NCBI GenBank assembly: GCA_002448235.1
Contig: DIXF01000013.1
Span: 1-64,000 of the forward strand
Reading direction: 5' to 3'
Source: Syntrophaceae bacterium UBA6087
Lineage (GTDB): Bacteria; Desulfobacterota; Desulfomonilia; UBA1062
DNA length: 64,000 nucleotides
A program made the translations under genes and the position numbers. Position 1 is the first letter of the stretch, and each line of letters starts with the position of its first letter. This document shows positions 43,284-52,254 of the stretch, in pieces. The notes beneath the pieces are model-generated. The model was not told the DNA's origin. It saw nothing but the letters and a program-made list of their open reading frames with translations, and did not search any database.

Positions 43284-43799
43284 ATGATCAATAAAAAGGT
43301 TGAAGCAGCAATCAACAAACAGATCAATGCGGAGATCTATTCCGCATATCTTTACCTGGCCATGAACGCCTATTTCAGTTCGGTCAATCTCATGGGATTT
43401 GCCAACTGGATGCGCATTCAGGCCCTTGAAGAACTGACCCATGCGGACAAATTCTACAATTTCGTCGTCAGCCGGGGCGGCCGCGTCAAACTCGAAGCGA
43501 TCGCTGCACCACCGGTGGAGTGGAAAAGCACCCTGGCTGTTTTCGAGGAGACGCTGAAGCATGAGCAGAAGGTTACCGCCCTCATCAATGATCTCGTGGA
43601 TCTTTCTCTCAAAGAGAAAGACCATGCGACGGGCAGCATGCTGAATTGGTTTGTCGACGAGCAGGTCGAGGAAGAATCCAATGCGGAGAATATCATCCAG
43701 CAGCTGAAGCTTATGGGTGAGAGCGGCCACGGAGTATATATGCTCGACCGTGAACTCGCAGGACGTGTTTTTGTACCTCCCGTTCAGTCGCAACCATGA
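43284..43799 (+). CDS. ftn: Bacterial non-haem ferritin
   Basis: A 171-aa ferritin with the ferroxidase-site acids in INKKVEAAINKQINAEIYSAYLYLAMNAYF and MRIQALEELTHADKFYNFV, and the four-helix layout. It stores iron in a 24-mer cage and removes iron that would feed Fenton chemistry. It lies 32 bp after dfx, with AAAGGAGAACG before the ATG. Confidence 0.95.
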   Translation: MINKKVEAAINKQINAEIYSAYLYLAMNAYFSSVNLMGFANWMRIQALEELTHADKFYNFVVSRGGRVKLEAIAAPPVEWKSTLAVFEETLKHEQKVTALINDLVDLSLKEKDHATGSMLNWFVDEQVEEESNAENIIQQLKLMGESGHGVYMLDRELAGRVFVPPVQSQP

Positions 43800-43839
43800 T
43801 ATAATAAAAAAAATATTATAAATAAGGGAGATGGCGATC

Positions 43840-44325
43840 ATGAAGTTGTATTTCAATGCGGACGAAATCTTTGAGATGGCAGAAGAGATCGAGCGGCAGG
43901 GCGCCCGTTTTTATCAGAAGGCAGCCTCGATGTTCAGCGAGCCGGAGGTGAAGACAATGCTTTCCGGCCTGGCATCCATGGAAGTCGGGCATGAAAAGGC
44001 GTTTGCCGGGATGCGTGCAAAGATCCTGAGCGACGCCTACCAGGGGTACGACCCGGATGAGACCGCTGCGTCTTACATCAAGGCTTTTACCGATGGAAAG
44101 GTCTTTGACTTCAAGCAGGATATGTCTGCGAAGATATCCGAGAAGTCCAGCCTCAATGACATCCTGAAGCTGGCGATCGAAGCGGAGAAGAACTCGATCG
44201 TATTCTATACCGGCATCAAGAAGGCCGTGCCGGAGCTCTTGAGCAAGGATTCCCTGGACCGGATCATTGCCGAGGAGATGAAGCATATCGTCATGCTCGT
44301 GGAAAGAATGGGGAATATTTCCTGA
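43840..44325 (+). CDS. Ferritin-like (rubrerythrin-type diiron) protein without rubredoxin domain (161 aa)
   Basis: A four-helix diiron protein: EIFEMAEEIERQGARFYQKAASMF, ASMEVGHEKAFAGM, ILKLAIEAEKNSIVFYTGIK and IIAEEMKHIVMLVERM carry the paired Glu/E-x-x-H motifs. It lacks the rubredoxin tail of classic rubrerythrins. I use ATG 43840, 9 nt after GGGAG; ATG 43831 is too close to it. Probably a peroxide-handling or iron protein in this cluster. Confidence 0.88.
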   Translation: MKLYFNADEIFEMAEEIERQGARFYQKAASMFSEPEVKTMLSGLASMEVGHEKAFAGMRAKILSDAYQGYDPDETAASYIKAFTDGKVFDFKQDMSAKISEKSSLNDILKLAIEAEKNSIVFYTGIKKAVPELLSKDSLDRIIAEEMKHIVMLVERMGNIS

Positions 44326-44336
44326 GAGGGGGGGTT

Positions 44337-45536
44337 ATGCCTGTCTTCAAAGCCATAAAGCTGACCGAACATGTGTACTGGGTCGGCGCCATAGACTGGA
44401 CGATCAGGGACTTTCACGGGTACACGACCAAGCGTGGAAGCACCTATAACGCCTACCTCATCATGGCGGATAAGATCACCCTCATAGATACGGTCAAAGG
44501 ACCCTTCAAGGGCGAGCTGATGGCCAGGATAGCGTCCCTGGTCGACCCGAAGCGCATCGATTACATCGTTTCGAACCACTCCGAGATGGATCACTCCGGG
44601 TGCCTTGCGGAGGTCATCGAAGAGGTTCAGCCCGAGAAGGTTTTCGCCTCTGTCATGGGTGCAAAAGCATTGAACGAGCATTTCAGGATAGACCGGGAAA
44701 TAGTCCCGGTGAAAGACGGCTCGGAGCTCAGTCTCGGCAACCTCACCCTGTCCTTTATGGAAACCCGGATGCTTCACTGGCCGGACAGCATGTTCAGCTA
44801 CCTCAAGGAGGAAAAGCTCCTTTTCTCCCAGGATGCCTTCGGGATGCACCTGGCGTCGTCGGAGAGGTTCGCCGACGAGGTCGACGATGCCGTCCTCGAG
44901 TACGAATCGGCAACCTACTATGCCAATATTCTCCTTCCCTACTCGCAGCTTATCGTGGGTCTCCTGGACAAGGTGGAGAAGTCAGGCATCCCCATCGATA
45001 TTATCGCTCCGGATCATGGGCCGGTCTGGCGCAAGGACTTGGGCAGGATTCTTTCCCGCTACCGGAAATGGGCTTTGCAGAAGCCGGAAAACAAGGCGGT
45101 CGTGCTGTACCACACCATGTGGCACAGCACCGAGCTGATGGCTGAGGCGATCGCGGAAGGCCTGAGAGAAGGGGGAACCACGACAAAGGTCATGTCCATG
45201 GGTTCGTTCCACCGGAGCGACGTCGCCTATGAAATCCTCAATGCAGGCGCGCTCGTTGCCGGATCGTCAACGCTCAACAACAATATTCTTCCCGCCATGG
45301 CGGATGTCCTGACCTACCTGAAGGGCCTGAAGCCGAAGAATCTGATCGGTGCTGCGTTCGGGTCCCACGGCTGGAGCGGGGAGGCGCCGCTGCATATCAG
45401 GGATATACTCGCAGAGATGAAGGTAGACCTCGTCGGAGAGCCGCTGAAAGCGAAGTATGTGCCCGACGGAGAAACGCTTGAGGCTTGTTTTGCGCTGGGG
45501 AAGACCATTTCTCAAAAGCTTGGAGAGACCTCGTAA
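44337..45536 (+). CDS. Flavodiiron protein (FprA-type A flavoprotein)
   Basis: A 399-aa protein: N-terminal metallo-beta-lactamase-like diiron domain with HSEMDHSG as the H-x-E-x-D-H motif and a later DHGPVW, then a flavodoxin domain (about 253-395, AVVLYHTMWHSTELMAEAIAEGL). It reduces oxygen to water (or NO to N2O) using rubredoxin electrons. Its neighbour is rubredoxin, which supports that path. Confidence 0.95.
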   Translation: MPVFKAIKLTEHVYWVGAIDWTIRDFHGYTTKRGSTYNAYLIMADKITLIDTVKGPFKGELMARIASLVDPKRIDYIVSNHSEMDHSGCLAEVIEEVQPEKVFASVMGAKALNEHFRIDREIVPVKDGSELSLGNLTLSFMETRMLHWPDSMFSYLKEEKLLFSQDAFGMHLASSERFADEVDDAVLEYESATYYANILLPYSQLIVGLLDKVEKSGIPIDIIAPDHGPVWRKDLGRILSRYRKWALQKPENKAVVLYHTMWHSTELMAEAIAEGLREGGTTTKVMSMGSFHRSDVAYEILNAGALVAGSSTLNNNILPAMADVLTYLKGLKPKNLIGAAFGSHGWSGEAPLHIRDILAEMKVDLVGEPLKAKYVPDGETLEACFALGKTISQKLGETS

Positions 45537-45574
45537 CGAAGTAAGAGCAGTGAAAAAAGCTTGTGGAGGAAAGA

Positions 45575-45736
45575 ATGCAGAAATACGTGTGTCAGGTATG
45601 CGGATATATCTATGATCCCGAGCAGGGAGACCCCGAGGGCGACATCGCCGCGGGGACCCCGTTCGACAAGTTGCCGGACGACTGGACCTGTCCGGTTTGC
45701 GGCGCTTCGAAGGATGAGTTTACTCCCGAGGCGTAG
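45575..45736 (+). CDS. rub: Rubredoxin (53 aa)
   Basis: A complete rubredoxin: MQKYVCQVCGYIYDPEQGDP, with the two C-x-x-C iron ligand pairs CQVC and CPVC, and DDWTCPVCGASKDEFTPEA at the end. GGAGG lies before the ATG. It donates electrons to the flavodiiron protein, superoxide reductase and rubrerythrin encoded around it. Confidence 0.96.
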   Translation: MQKYVCQVCGYIYDPEQGDPEGDIAAGTPFDKLPDDWTCPVCGASKDEFTPEA

Positions 45737-45754
45737 TCTCCTGGACCTGAAGCA

Positions 45755-46666
45755 ATGGCCGGCTTTCAGAGGGCTGATAGTCAAGAAAAGAGAAGCGGTA
45801 ACGATTTGCACGAGCATCAGAGAAACGTAAGAACGAAAAAGAGGTTGCCGGAGCGGGGCCTGCCTGTCCCCGGGATGAGGGTGTTTTTTCAGGAGATCTA
45901 CGAGAGATACCACCGCGCTGAGTATATCTCTCCCGATCCACTGGAATTTCTTTATTTGTATGAGGACCCTCTCGATCGCGAGATCGTGGGCATGATCGCC
46001 TCTTCCCTCGCTTACGGAAGAGTTGCGCAGATACTCAAGAGCGTAGCGTCTGTATTGAAGGCCATGGGTCCTTCTCCGCGGGGATTTCTCGAAGAAGCTT
46101 CCGAGACGTCCGTGAGGGAGGCGTTCCGCGGATTCAAGCACCGGTTTACAACCGACAGGGAGCTTGCGGATCTTCTCCTGGGGATCCGGGATGTCATCCG
46201 GAAGCACGGGTCGCTTCAGGCTTGTTTTCTCGCGGGGATCAGCCCTCGGGACGAGGATGTCCTGCCAGCCTTGTCGGTTTTCGTCCGGGAACTCGGGATG
46301 AGAGGCTGCGGCGACTATAACAGCCTTATCTCGATTCCGGAAAAGAAGAGCGCCTGCAAGAGGCTCAATCTCTTCCTCCGGTGGATGACCCGGTCGGACG
46401 AGATCGATCCCGGGTGCTGGACGTGCGTTTCTCCGGCCAAGCTGATCGTACCGCTCGACACCCATATGTACCGGATCTGCACGGTACTCGGCATGACGTC
46501 GAGGTCGCAGGCGGATATGAGGACTGCCCGGGAGATTACGGACGGGTTCAAGAAGATCGACAAAAGTGATCCTGTGCGGTACGACTTTTCGCTTACGCGG
46601 CTGGGCATACGCAAGGTCGGCGAGCTATCGAGCTTAGTGGGCAGATATACAGGCCGTACGGCCTGA
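45755..46666 (+). CDS. TIGR02757 family (DUF2400) protein (303 aa)
   Basis: The family phrases PLEFLYLYEDPLDREIVGMIASSLAYGRVAQIL, KRLNLFLRWMTRSDEIDPG, KLIVPLDTHMYRI and DPVRYDFSLTRLGIRK are in order. The function of the family is unknown; the sequence looks like a helical endonuclease III-related fold (family knowledge, weak). The true start may be ATG 45875, since the first 40 residues are not family-like. It is embedded in the oxygen-defence cluster, 18 bp after rubredoxin. Confidence 0.88.
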   Translation: MAGFQRADSQEKRSGNDLHEHQRNVRTKKRLPERGLPVPGMRVFFQEIYERYHRAEYISPDPLEFLYLYEDPLDREIVGMIASSLAYGRVAQILKSVASVLKAMGPSPRGFLEEASETSVREAFRGFKHRFTTDRELADLLLGIRDVIRKHGSLQACFLAGISPRDEDVLPALSVFVRELGMRGCGDYNSLISIPEKKSACKRLNLFLRWMTRSDEIDPGCWTCVSPAKLIVPLDTHMYRICTVLGMTSRSQADMRTAREITDGFKKIDKSDPVRYDFSLTRLGIRKVGELSSLVGRYTGRTA

Positions 46667-46688
46667 GGCGGTTGAAGAGGAGGAAAAT

Positions 46689-47186
46689 ATGGACGACAGG
46701 GTGCGTGAAGCGATATTCCAGGCATATACAGGTGAATCAAAGGCGAGCTTGAGGCTGAAAGTCTATGCGGATAAGGCCGAGCAGGAAGGGTATCCCCAGC
46801 TGGCAAAGCTTTTCAAGGTGATCTCCTTTTCCGAGGAGCTCCACGGCAAGAGGGCGCTGCGGCTGCTCAAGGAGATCAAGAGCACCGAAGAGAACCTGGC
46901 GGCGAGCTTCGAGTCTGAAACGAAGGTGGCGGGCGTAGCCTATGATCAGTTCATCAAGTATGCGGAAGAAAACGGCGACCGAGCTGCATCGCTCTACTTC
47001 AGCCAGTCCAGGGATGTAGAGGAAATCCACGCCAAACTCTACAAGGAGGCGATGGACCATGTGCTGGAAGAGCGGCAGACTACCTACTACGTCTGCGACG
47101 TCTGCGGTTATGTATCGGACGGCGTCCTTCTCGACGAGTGCCCGGTCTGCGCAGCGAAAAAAGAACGGTTCGTCAAATTCGAATAA
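46689..47186 (+). CDS. rbr: Rubrerythrin
   Basis: A 165-aa NADH peroxidase of anaerobes. The N-terminal diiron four-helix domain (ASLRLKVYADKAEQEG, FSEELHGKRALRLL, SQSRDVEEIHAKLYKEAM) is joined to a C-terminal rubredoxin domain (CDVCGYVSDGVLLDECPVC). It ends the oxygen-defence run. Confidence 0.95.
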   Translation: MDDRVREAIFQAYTGESKASLRLKVYADKAEQEGYPQLAKLFKVISFSEELHGKRALRLLKEIKSTEENLAASFESETKVAGVAYDQFIKYAEENGDRAASLYFSQSRDVEEIHAKLYKEAMDHVLEERQTTYYVCDVCGYVSDGVLLDECPVCAAKKERFVKFE

Positions 47187-47277
47187 CGTTCCCGTGGCAG
47201 GATCGCAACGGGACGAGGGTCAACGGACGGTTCAGCGCCTTCGATGGTGATCAAAACGGATGGAGAGGCTTTTGCCT

Positions 47278-47451
47278 TTAAGCCTCGGGGATAAAGGATT
47301 CGCTCTGAGTGGGCACCAGGCTGCAGGCGGGACGGCCAAGGGTATTCGACCAATACGCCTCGTATTCCCGGCAGCCCCGTTTCAGACCGCCTACTGTCTT
47401 GATCCCGAGCCGTGCAAGCTGTTCCAGTATTTCTCTTCTTGTCAGCGACAT
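47278..47451 (-). CDS. Possible small protein (57 aa)
   Basis: The minus-strand frame reads MSLTRREILEQLARLGIKTV and continues with a charged, then a Ser/Pro-rich tail ending ESFIPEA. GAGG lies 9-12 nt before the ATG. The N-terminal 30 residues look like a basic helix pair. No family is recognised; it is convergent with rbr and lies upstream of nothing on the left for 90 bp. Confidence 0.45.
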   Translation of the reverse strand: MSLTRREILEQLARLGIKTVGGLKRGCREYEAYWSNTLGRPACSLVPTQSESFIPEA

Positions 47452-47553
47452 GATCTGCTACCTCGCGTATGCCCTCATATCCGATTCAGAATAATATACC
47501 GATCGTTCCTTTATACCAAAAGACCGGAATGCCGCCAAGCGAATAATGAATGT

Positions 47554-48873
47554 TCAATGCTGCTCCGGCTGTCCGCTATCATCCTGTTTTTCTTCGTCGG
47601 AGAGCACCCATCTGAAGTGCAGAAGGTTCGACAGGAACCCGACCTGTTTATACTCCGGGCTTCTTTCAAAGGAGAAGAGAAACGATAACGAAAAGCGGGA
47701 TACCACATGGTCTCTGCGATAAGAAAACGTGTCCCACAGGATGCTTACCTGCGATGATTCCGGAGTGTTGTATCCGTTTGCCAGGGTCAGCAAGGGGAGA
47801 TAATTATTTCTGAAACCGTCGTCATGAAAGGGGAATATCCAGGGGAAAAACCAGAGCGAGCGATTCCGATAATCGTGTTTGTGCCACACAGGCCATGCGG
47901 TCAGGGATTCGGATTCGACGACCCCGTTATGTACCTTTGTCGTCTTCGAGTTCAGCAGAAGGATGCTCACGGTATCCTGCCGGAAGTTCGCTCGCGGATC
48001 GTAGCTTGAAACCTGCCGGTAGAAAGGCCAGAGGATCGTCCTCATCCGGTAGATATCTCCCTCGGTCTTTGACCAGTAGAAGGGCAGGAATTGCCGTTCT
48101 TCGTACGCGCCGGTGGCATAGCGGATTATCGGCCAGGGGAGACTTATGCTCATGTGCTCCGGGCTCGAGTTGCGGTTGTAGGTAAAGAACGGCCAGATGA
48201 CGGATATGCCCCTGAAGGTGTAGTTGCGGTTGTAATAGAAGAAGGGCAGGAATGCATCGATGTTCTCGACCCCTCTCCGGTGGTGTATGAAGGGCCAGAG
48301 GACGTAGTCGTGTCGGTAGTTGATGGTCTTCTCATACCCGTAGAAGGGGAAGAACTGGAATTCTCTCCCGCGGGAGTATTTCAGGAACGGCCAGAGGATC
48401 GAGTAAGTCTCCTGGTCGTCATCTACGAGCTTGGTATAAAGAGGCCAGAGAACGAAACGAACGCGATCGTGCCCGAAGCGGTTCAGCAGGCTGCCGTAAA
48501 AAGGGAAAATTCCACCGTAGGTCCGATCGTGATCTCTGCCGTAGGTGAAGATGAGAAGGTCGAAGGTTTCTACGTCGTTCTGGTCCGTCCACTTGAACAC
48601 GGGGACGAGATGTGAATGATTCTCTGTGCTCCGGCCAAGGGGGTAGAGGATGTCCGTCTCCGTATCGTCCCGGTAGAAGAGGGGGCGTATGGCGGTTGAT
48701 TCTGACGAGAATTCCAGGAAGGGCCCGGCGATGGAGAGGTCATACCGGCCGGCGTCGGATTCGTAGCGGAAAAGGGGGGCAAAGTTGATGTCCGCGGCAT
48801 ATCCGGGGCTTGCACAGAGAAAAACATTGACCGTGAGGCTGAGAGTCAAAAGGGCAATCAGCCTGAAGCTCAT
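47554..48873 (-). CDS. Exported protein of about ten short aromatic-proline repeats (439 aa)
   Basis: Residues 1-27 form a signal peptide (cleaved after GYA-A). From about 121 to 290 the motif (F/W/L)-P-(F/L)-(Y/F/I) recurs ten times at about 17-residue spacing (near 124, 144, 161, 176, 193, 210, 227, 247, 264, 282), for example SILWPFLKY, FFPFYGY and YVLWPFIHH. Each lies beside alternating polar/hydrophobic residues, as expected for beta strands. I recognise no family; an outer-membrane or periplasmic beta-structure is possible (inference). The gene is 8 bp downstream of an MCE/MlaD gene, so it may act with it. Confidence 0.75.
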   Translation of the reverse strand: MSFRLIALLTLSLTVNVFLCASPGYAADINFAPLFRYESDAGRYDLSIAGPFLEFSSESTAIRPLFYRDDTETDILYPLGRSTENHSHLVPVFKWTDQNDVETFDLLIFTYGRDHDRTYGGIFPFYGSLLNRFGHDRVRFVLWPLYTKLVDDDQETYSILWPFLKYSRGREFQFFPFYGYEKTINYRHDYVLWPFIHHRRGVENIDAFLPFFYYNRNYTFRGISVIWPFFTYNRNSSPEHMSISLPWPIIRYATGAYEERQFLPFYWSKTEGDIYRMRTILWPFYRQVSSYDPRANFRQDTVSILLLNSKTTKVHNGVVESESLTAWPVWHKHDYRNRSLWFFPWIFPFHDDGFRNNYLPLLTLANGYNTPESSQVSILWDTFSYRRDHVVSRFSLSFLFSFERSPEYKQVGFLSNLLHFRWVLSDEEKQDDSGQPEQH

Positions 48874-48881
48874 GGCTTTGC

Positions 48882-49907
48882 TTACCAGATGAATCCGAGG
48901 ATCGTTCCCATGACCGTGATGGGCACCTGCTCATTGAGGCCCTGTGCCGCAAGGTTCGCGTTCCGGACCGCTTCGTTTAGGTTCTCGTACAGCTCGTCGT
49001 CCGAGAGTATCCTGCCCAGGGTGCCTTTCCCTGTGGCGAGGTTCTCGGAAATGATCTTGATGTTCTCGGATACGGTGACAAGGTTGTGGTAGAGGGTCGG
49101 GTCGCTTAAAAGCAGGCTCAAGGTGCCGTCCTCCTCGATGCTGGAGGTGAGCTTCTGGAGCGATTCCATCGAGCCCTGAAGCGATACGTAGAGGCTGTCG
49201 TCGTACACCAGTTTCCCGATCGTGCCATTGCCCGATTTTACTGTGCCGACGATATCGTTCAAGTCCCGCGATGTACCGGTGAAGTTATCGGAGATCTCCA
49301 CCAGTGCGACGCTCACGTCTCTCATGCTCGTGACGATCGTCGAGATGTCTTCTTTATTCTCGGCCAGTATTCCCGCAGCGTCTTCACTGAGCTGCTGGAA
49401 GTTTATGAGTATTGCCTGGAGCCTTTCTTCGTCTCCGAGCGTATTGTTCAATGCGCCGGTCAGCTCTGTCAGATTGCTCGCGATCTGGCCGACCTGTTCG
49501 AGGAGGCTGTCCAGAGAAGGGGGAACCGAGGTTCTCGCGAGGTTGCCTTCGGGTTCGATGGTGTTCGAGGAAGTGCCGGGTTTGATGATGATAACCTTGT
49601 CGCCGAGCACGCCTTTTGTGGCGATCGATGCCGTGCTGTCGATGGGTATCCTGATGTCCTCTTCGACCACGGCCGTGACTACGGCAGAGTAGTCCTTATT
49701 GAGTTGTATTCCCTTTACGCTCCCGACCTGAACCCCTGCAAGCTCCAGCTGGGAGCCTACCTTCAGGCCTTCAACCGTCGAGAAGACCATGGTGATGTTG
49801 TACGTTGCCTTCTTTCCAAAGTTGAGCTCGCCTATCTGAAACGCCAGGGCAATGAACGTAATGATGATGGCGACGACGAAAAGGCCCACCTTGGCTTCAT
49901 TGTTCAT
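48882..49907 (-). CDS. MCE/MlaD family protein (341 aa)
   Basis: It has one N-terminal membrane anchor (VGLFVVAIIITFIALAFQIG) and an MCE domain (about 35-115, NITMVFSTVEGLKVGSQLELAGVQVGSVKGIQLNK). A long helical region follows to about residue 310, as in MlaD/PqiB-like proteins that form rings or tubes in the periplasm. MCE systems move lipids between membranes. MlaE/MlaF partners are not beside it; it lies after a TPR lipoprotein gene and before the repeat protein. Confidence 0.9.
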   Translation of the reverse strand: MNNEAKVGLFVVAIIITFIALAFQIGELNFGKKATYNITMVFSTVEGLKVGSQLELAGVQVGSVKGIQLNKDYSAVVTAVVEEDIRIPIDSTASIATKGVLGDKVIIIKPGTSSNTIEPEGNLARTSVPPSLDSLLEQVGQIASNLTELTGALNNTLGDEERLQAILINFQQLSEDAAGILAENKEDISTIVTSMRDVSVALVEISDNFTGTSRDLNDIVGTVKSGNGTIGKLVYDDSLYVSLQGSMESLQKLTSSIEEDGTLSLLLSDPTLYHNLVTVSENIKIISENLATGKGTLGRILSDDELYENLNEAVRNANLAAQGLNEQVPITVMGTILGFIW

Positions 49908-49933
49908 AAAATCCCCTGCTCCGGCACATCGGG

Positions 49934-51496
49934 TTATTTGAGTAGCTCATGTATCTTCGCTTCCAGCTCATCCCGCGGTTTCGAACTCAAGGCAGACGAC
50001 TTGAGATAATAATCGAGCGCCATCTTGGTCTTCCCCATACTTTTCAGAACGTCTCCCATGTGTTCATGGATAGTAGGATCGGTATCGAGTTTTTCAATGG
50101 CTTTCTTTAAATATTCATACGCCTTCTTAAGCTTACCCTGCCTGTAGAGAACCCACGCCATGGAATCGAGTATATACGGGTCATCGGGTCTGGCCTTGAG
50201 CGCCTCTGTAATCATCTCGTAGGCTTTATCGAGCTCTATGCCCTGGTCTGCCATGACATATCCTACCAGGTTGAGCGCGACCGGATCATGGGGATTGTTC
50301 GAAAGCAGCTTGTTGGCGATATCGAGGCTTTCATCCCTTCTGCCCACGGTGTCCAGCTCGTTGGCGAGTTGGTACCCCACCTCGTTGCAGGCTGTTTTCG
50401 GCGAAAAGTAATCCCACGCCGACATCAGCTCGTTGACTGCCTCCTGCTGCCTGCCGAGCTCTTTTAAGATCGACGATCTCAGCATGGCGGTCTCGCATCC
50501 GAGCCTGCTGGTGACAGGCACTTCGGAAAGCGCCTCAAGCGCATCTTCAAACCTGTTGAGCTTTGTGTAGGTAATGGCAAGGTAATAAGAGTCTTCGACG
50601 GTCGGTTCTTTGATGGCGGTAAGGTTTGCAAGGGCGTCTTCAAACTTGCCGTCCTGGAGCTCCAGCAGAACCAGCTTCCGCAGGATCTGAACGTCGTCAT
50701 TGAGCTGTTTGAGCTTCGTGAGCTGAACGATCGCGTCTTTATACCGGTTTGTCGAAATATAGAGATCGGTAAGCGAGATGAGCGCTTCGACTGAATACGG
50801 CTCGATCTCAAGATACTGCTTGTAGACGGCCTCAGCTTTCTTCGTTTCTTTGGAGAGCTCGTAGGTTTTGCCCAGATCGAGATATGCCGGGGCGAATTTG
50901 GGGTTCTGTTCGATCACCTTTTTGAGTACGTCCCTGACGCACGTATAATCCTTGCTCCCGTAGCACGCCTTGGAAAGGGTATAAAGGATCATGCCGTCAT
51001 CGCCGTTCTTCAGGAGCTCGCGCAGGAGCTTTTCCGCTCCCTTGAAGTCGGATACGATGATCTTGAGATTGGCGAGGAACAGCTTGAGCTGGGCATTGTC
51101 CGGATATTTTTCCGAGAGGACCTCAGTATCCCTGATCGCCTGCTGCCAGTCTCCTTTGCGGGCATAGATCTTGGTTCTGAGCTCGAGGGACTCATCGACG
51201 TAAGAACCCGATTCGATGACCTTGTCGACAAACGTCAAAGCACTGTCGGGCTGGTTCAGGATAAAATGTATCCTTGCCTGGGCCAGCACGGCAAAGGGGT
51301 CATTGATTTTGCCGTAGAGTTCCAGAGCCGTGTTCCAGTTTCCCTGGTTCTCTTCGTATCGCGCCATGAGAAGCAGCAGGTATGGATTCTCCGTCCGTAT
51401 GGGCGCAGCAGGGGATTTTTCGGCAGGGACATGGGCGCACCCGGCAATGCCGATAAGTAAGGCGGCGGCAGCGATCAGGTTAACGATTCTGGGCAT
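49934..51496 (-). CDS. TPR-repeat lipoprotein (520 aa)
   Basis: The start is ATG 51496; the signal peptide ends with lipobox IGIAGC. At least ten TPR-like helix pairs follow, including FAPAYLDLGKTYELSKETKKAEAVYKQYLEI and DDPYILDSMAWVLYRQGKLKKAYEYLKKAI. Such proteins scaffold envelope complexes. The start overlaps the 3' end of rpe by 17 bp, so expression is coupled to rpe. MlaD follows 26 bp downstream. Confidence 0.9.
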   Translation of the reverse strand: MPRIVNLIAAAALLIGIAGCAHVPAEKSPAAPIRTENPYLLLLMARYEENQGNWNTALELYGKINDPFAVLAQARIHFILNQPDSALTFVDKVIESGSYVDESLELRTKIYARKGDWQQAIRDTEVLSEKYPDNAQLKLFLANLKIIVSDFKGAEKLLRELLKNGDDGMILYTLSKACYGSKDYTCVRDVLKKVIEQNPKFAPAYLDLGKTYELSKETKKAEAVYKQYLEIEPYSVEALISLTDLYISTNRYKDAIVQLTKLKQLNDDVQILRKLVLLELQDGKFEDALANLTAIKEPTVEDSYYLAITYTKLNRFEDALEALSEVPVTSRLGCETAMLRSSILKELGRQQEAVNELMSAWDYFSPKTACNEVGYQLANELDTVGRRDESLDIANKLLSNNPHDPVALNLVGYVMADQGIELDKAYEMITEALKARPDDPYILDSMAWVLYRQGKLKKAYEYLKKAIEKLDTDPTIHEHMGDVLKSMGKTKMALDYYLKSSALSSKPRDELEAKIHELLK

Positions 51497-52136
51497 CGGC
51501 AATCTCGAACATCTCCTTGATAGCATTCTCCGGAGAACTGCTGTTGAACACGCTCGAACCGGCGACAACCACCTCCACTCCCTTGCGCAGGACCAGGGCG
51601 AGGTTTTCCTTTCCTATGCCGCCGTCGATCTGGATGAGGATATTCTTCCCCGATACGAGCTTTGCCGTCTTTTCTATCTTGGGCAGCACGGCATCGATGA
51701 ACTTCTGCCCGCCGAAACCGGGGTTGACGCTCATGATCAGCACCAGGCCGACGGCATCGAGGCAATGCTCTATGGTGCTCAGAGGGGTGGCGGGGTTCAG
51801 AGACACGCCCGGAGTGCATCCCAGCTCGCGTATCCTCGTCAGCGTCCGGTGGAGGTGGGTGCATGCCTCCGCATGAACGGTTATCCCGTTGGCTCCCGCT
51901 TCGGCAAACGCCTCCAGGTATCTGTCAGGATCCGAAATCATCAGGTGACAGTCGAGGTACGCATCGGTAACGCCCCTCAAGCTCCGCACTACAAGGGGGC
52001 CTATGGTGATGTTGGGCACGAAATGGCCGTCCATGACATCCACATGTATCCACTGCGCCCCGGCCGACAGGACCTTCCTTACCTCTGTTCCGAGGCAGGA
52101 AAAGTCAGCCGACAGTATTGACGGTGCAAGGATCAT
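51480..52136 (-). CDS. rpe: Ribulose-phosphate 3-epimerase
   Basis: A 218-aa TIM barrel of the pentose phosphate pathway, interconverting ribulose-5-P and xylulose-5-P. Signatures: ILAPSILSADFSCLGTEV, IHVDVMDGHFVPNITIGP, HLMISDPDRYLEAF and SVNPGFGGQKFIDAVLPKI, then QIDGGIG. The start is ATG 52136 after AGGGGAG; the longer frame reaches into fmt and is rejected. Confidence 0.96.
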   Translation of the reverse strand: MILAPSILSADFSCLGTEVRKVLSAGAQWIHVDVMDGHFVPNITIGPLVVRSLRGVTDAYLDCHLMISDPDRYLEAFAEAGANGITVHAEACTHLHRTLTRIRELGCTPGVSLNPATPLSTIEHCLDAVGLVLIMSVNPGFGGQKFIDAVLPKIEKTAKLVSGKNILIQIDGGIGKENLALVLRKGVEVVVAGSSVFNSSSPENAIKEMFEIADAQNR

Positions 52137-52254
52137 TTGCGCTCCCCTTTGTTTCGCCTTTTTCGATTTCCGATAACCGAAACAACCCGGTGCTTTTTCC
52201 TCTAGCACGTATCGCAGAAGATTTCTGCACCTATTTTGCCCGATAATGCAGGGC

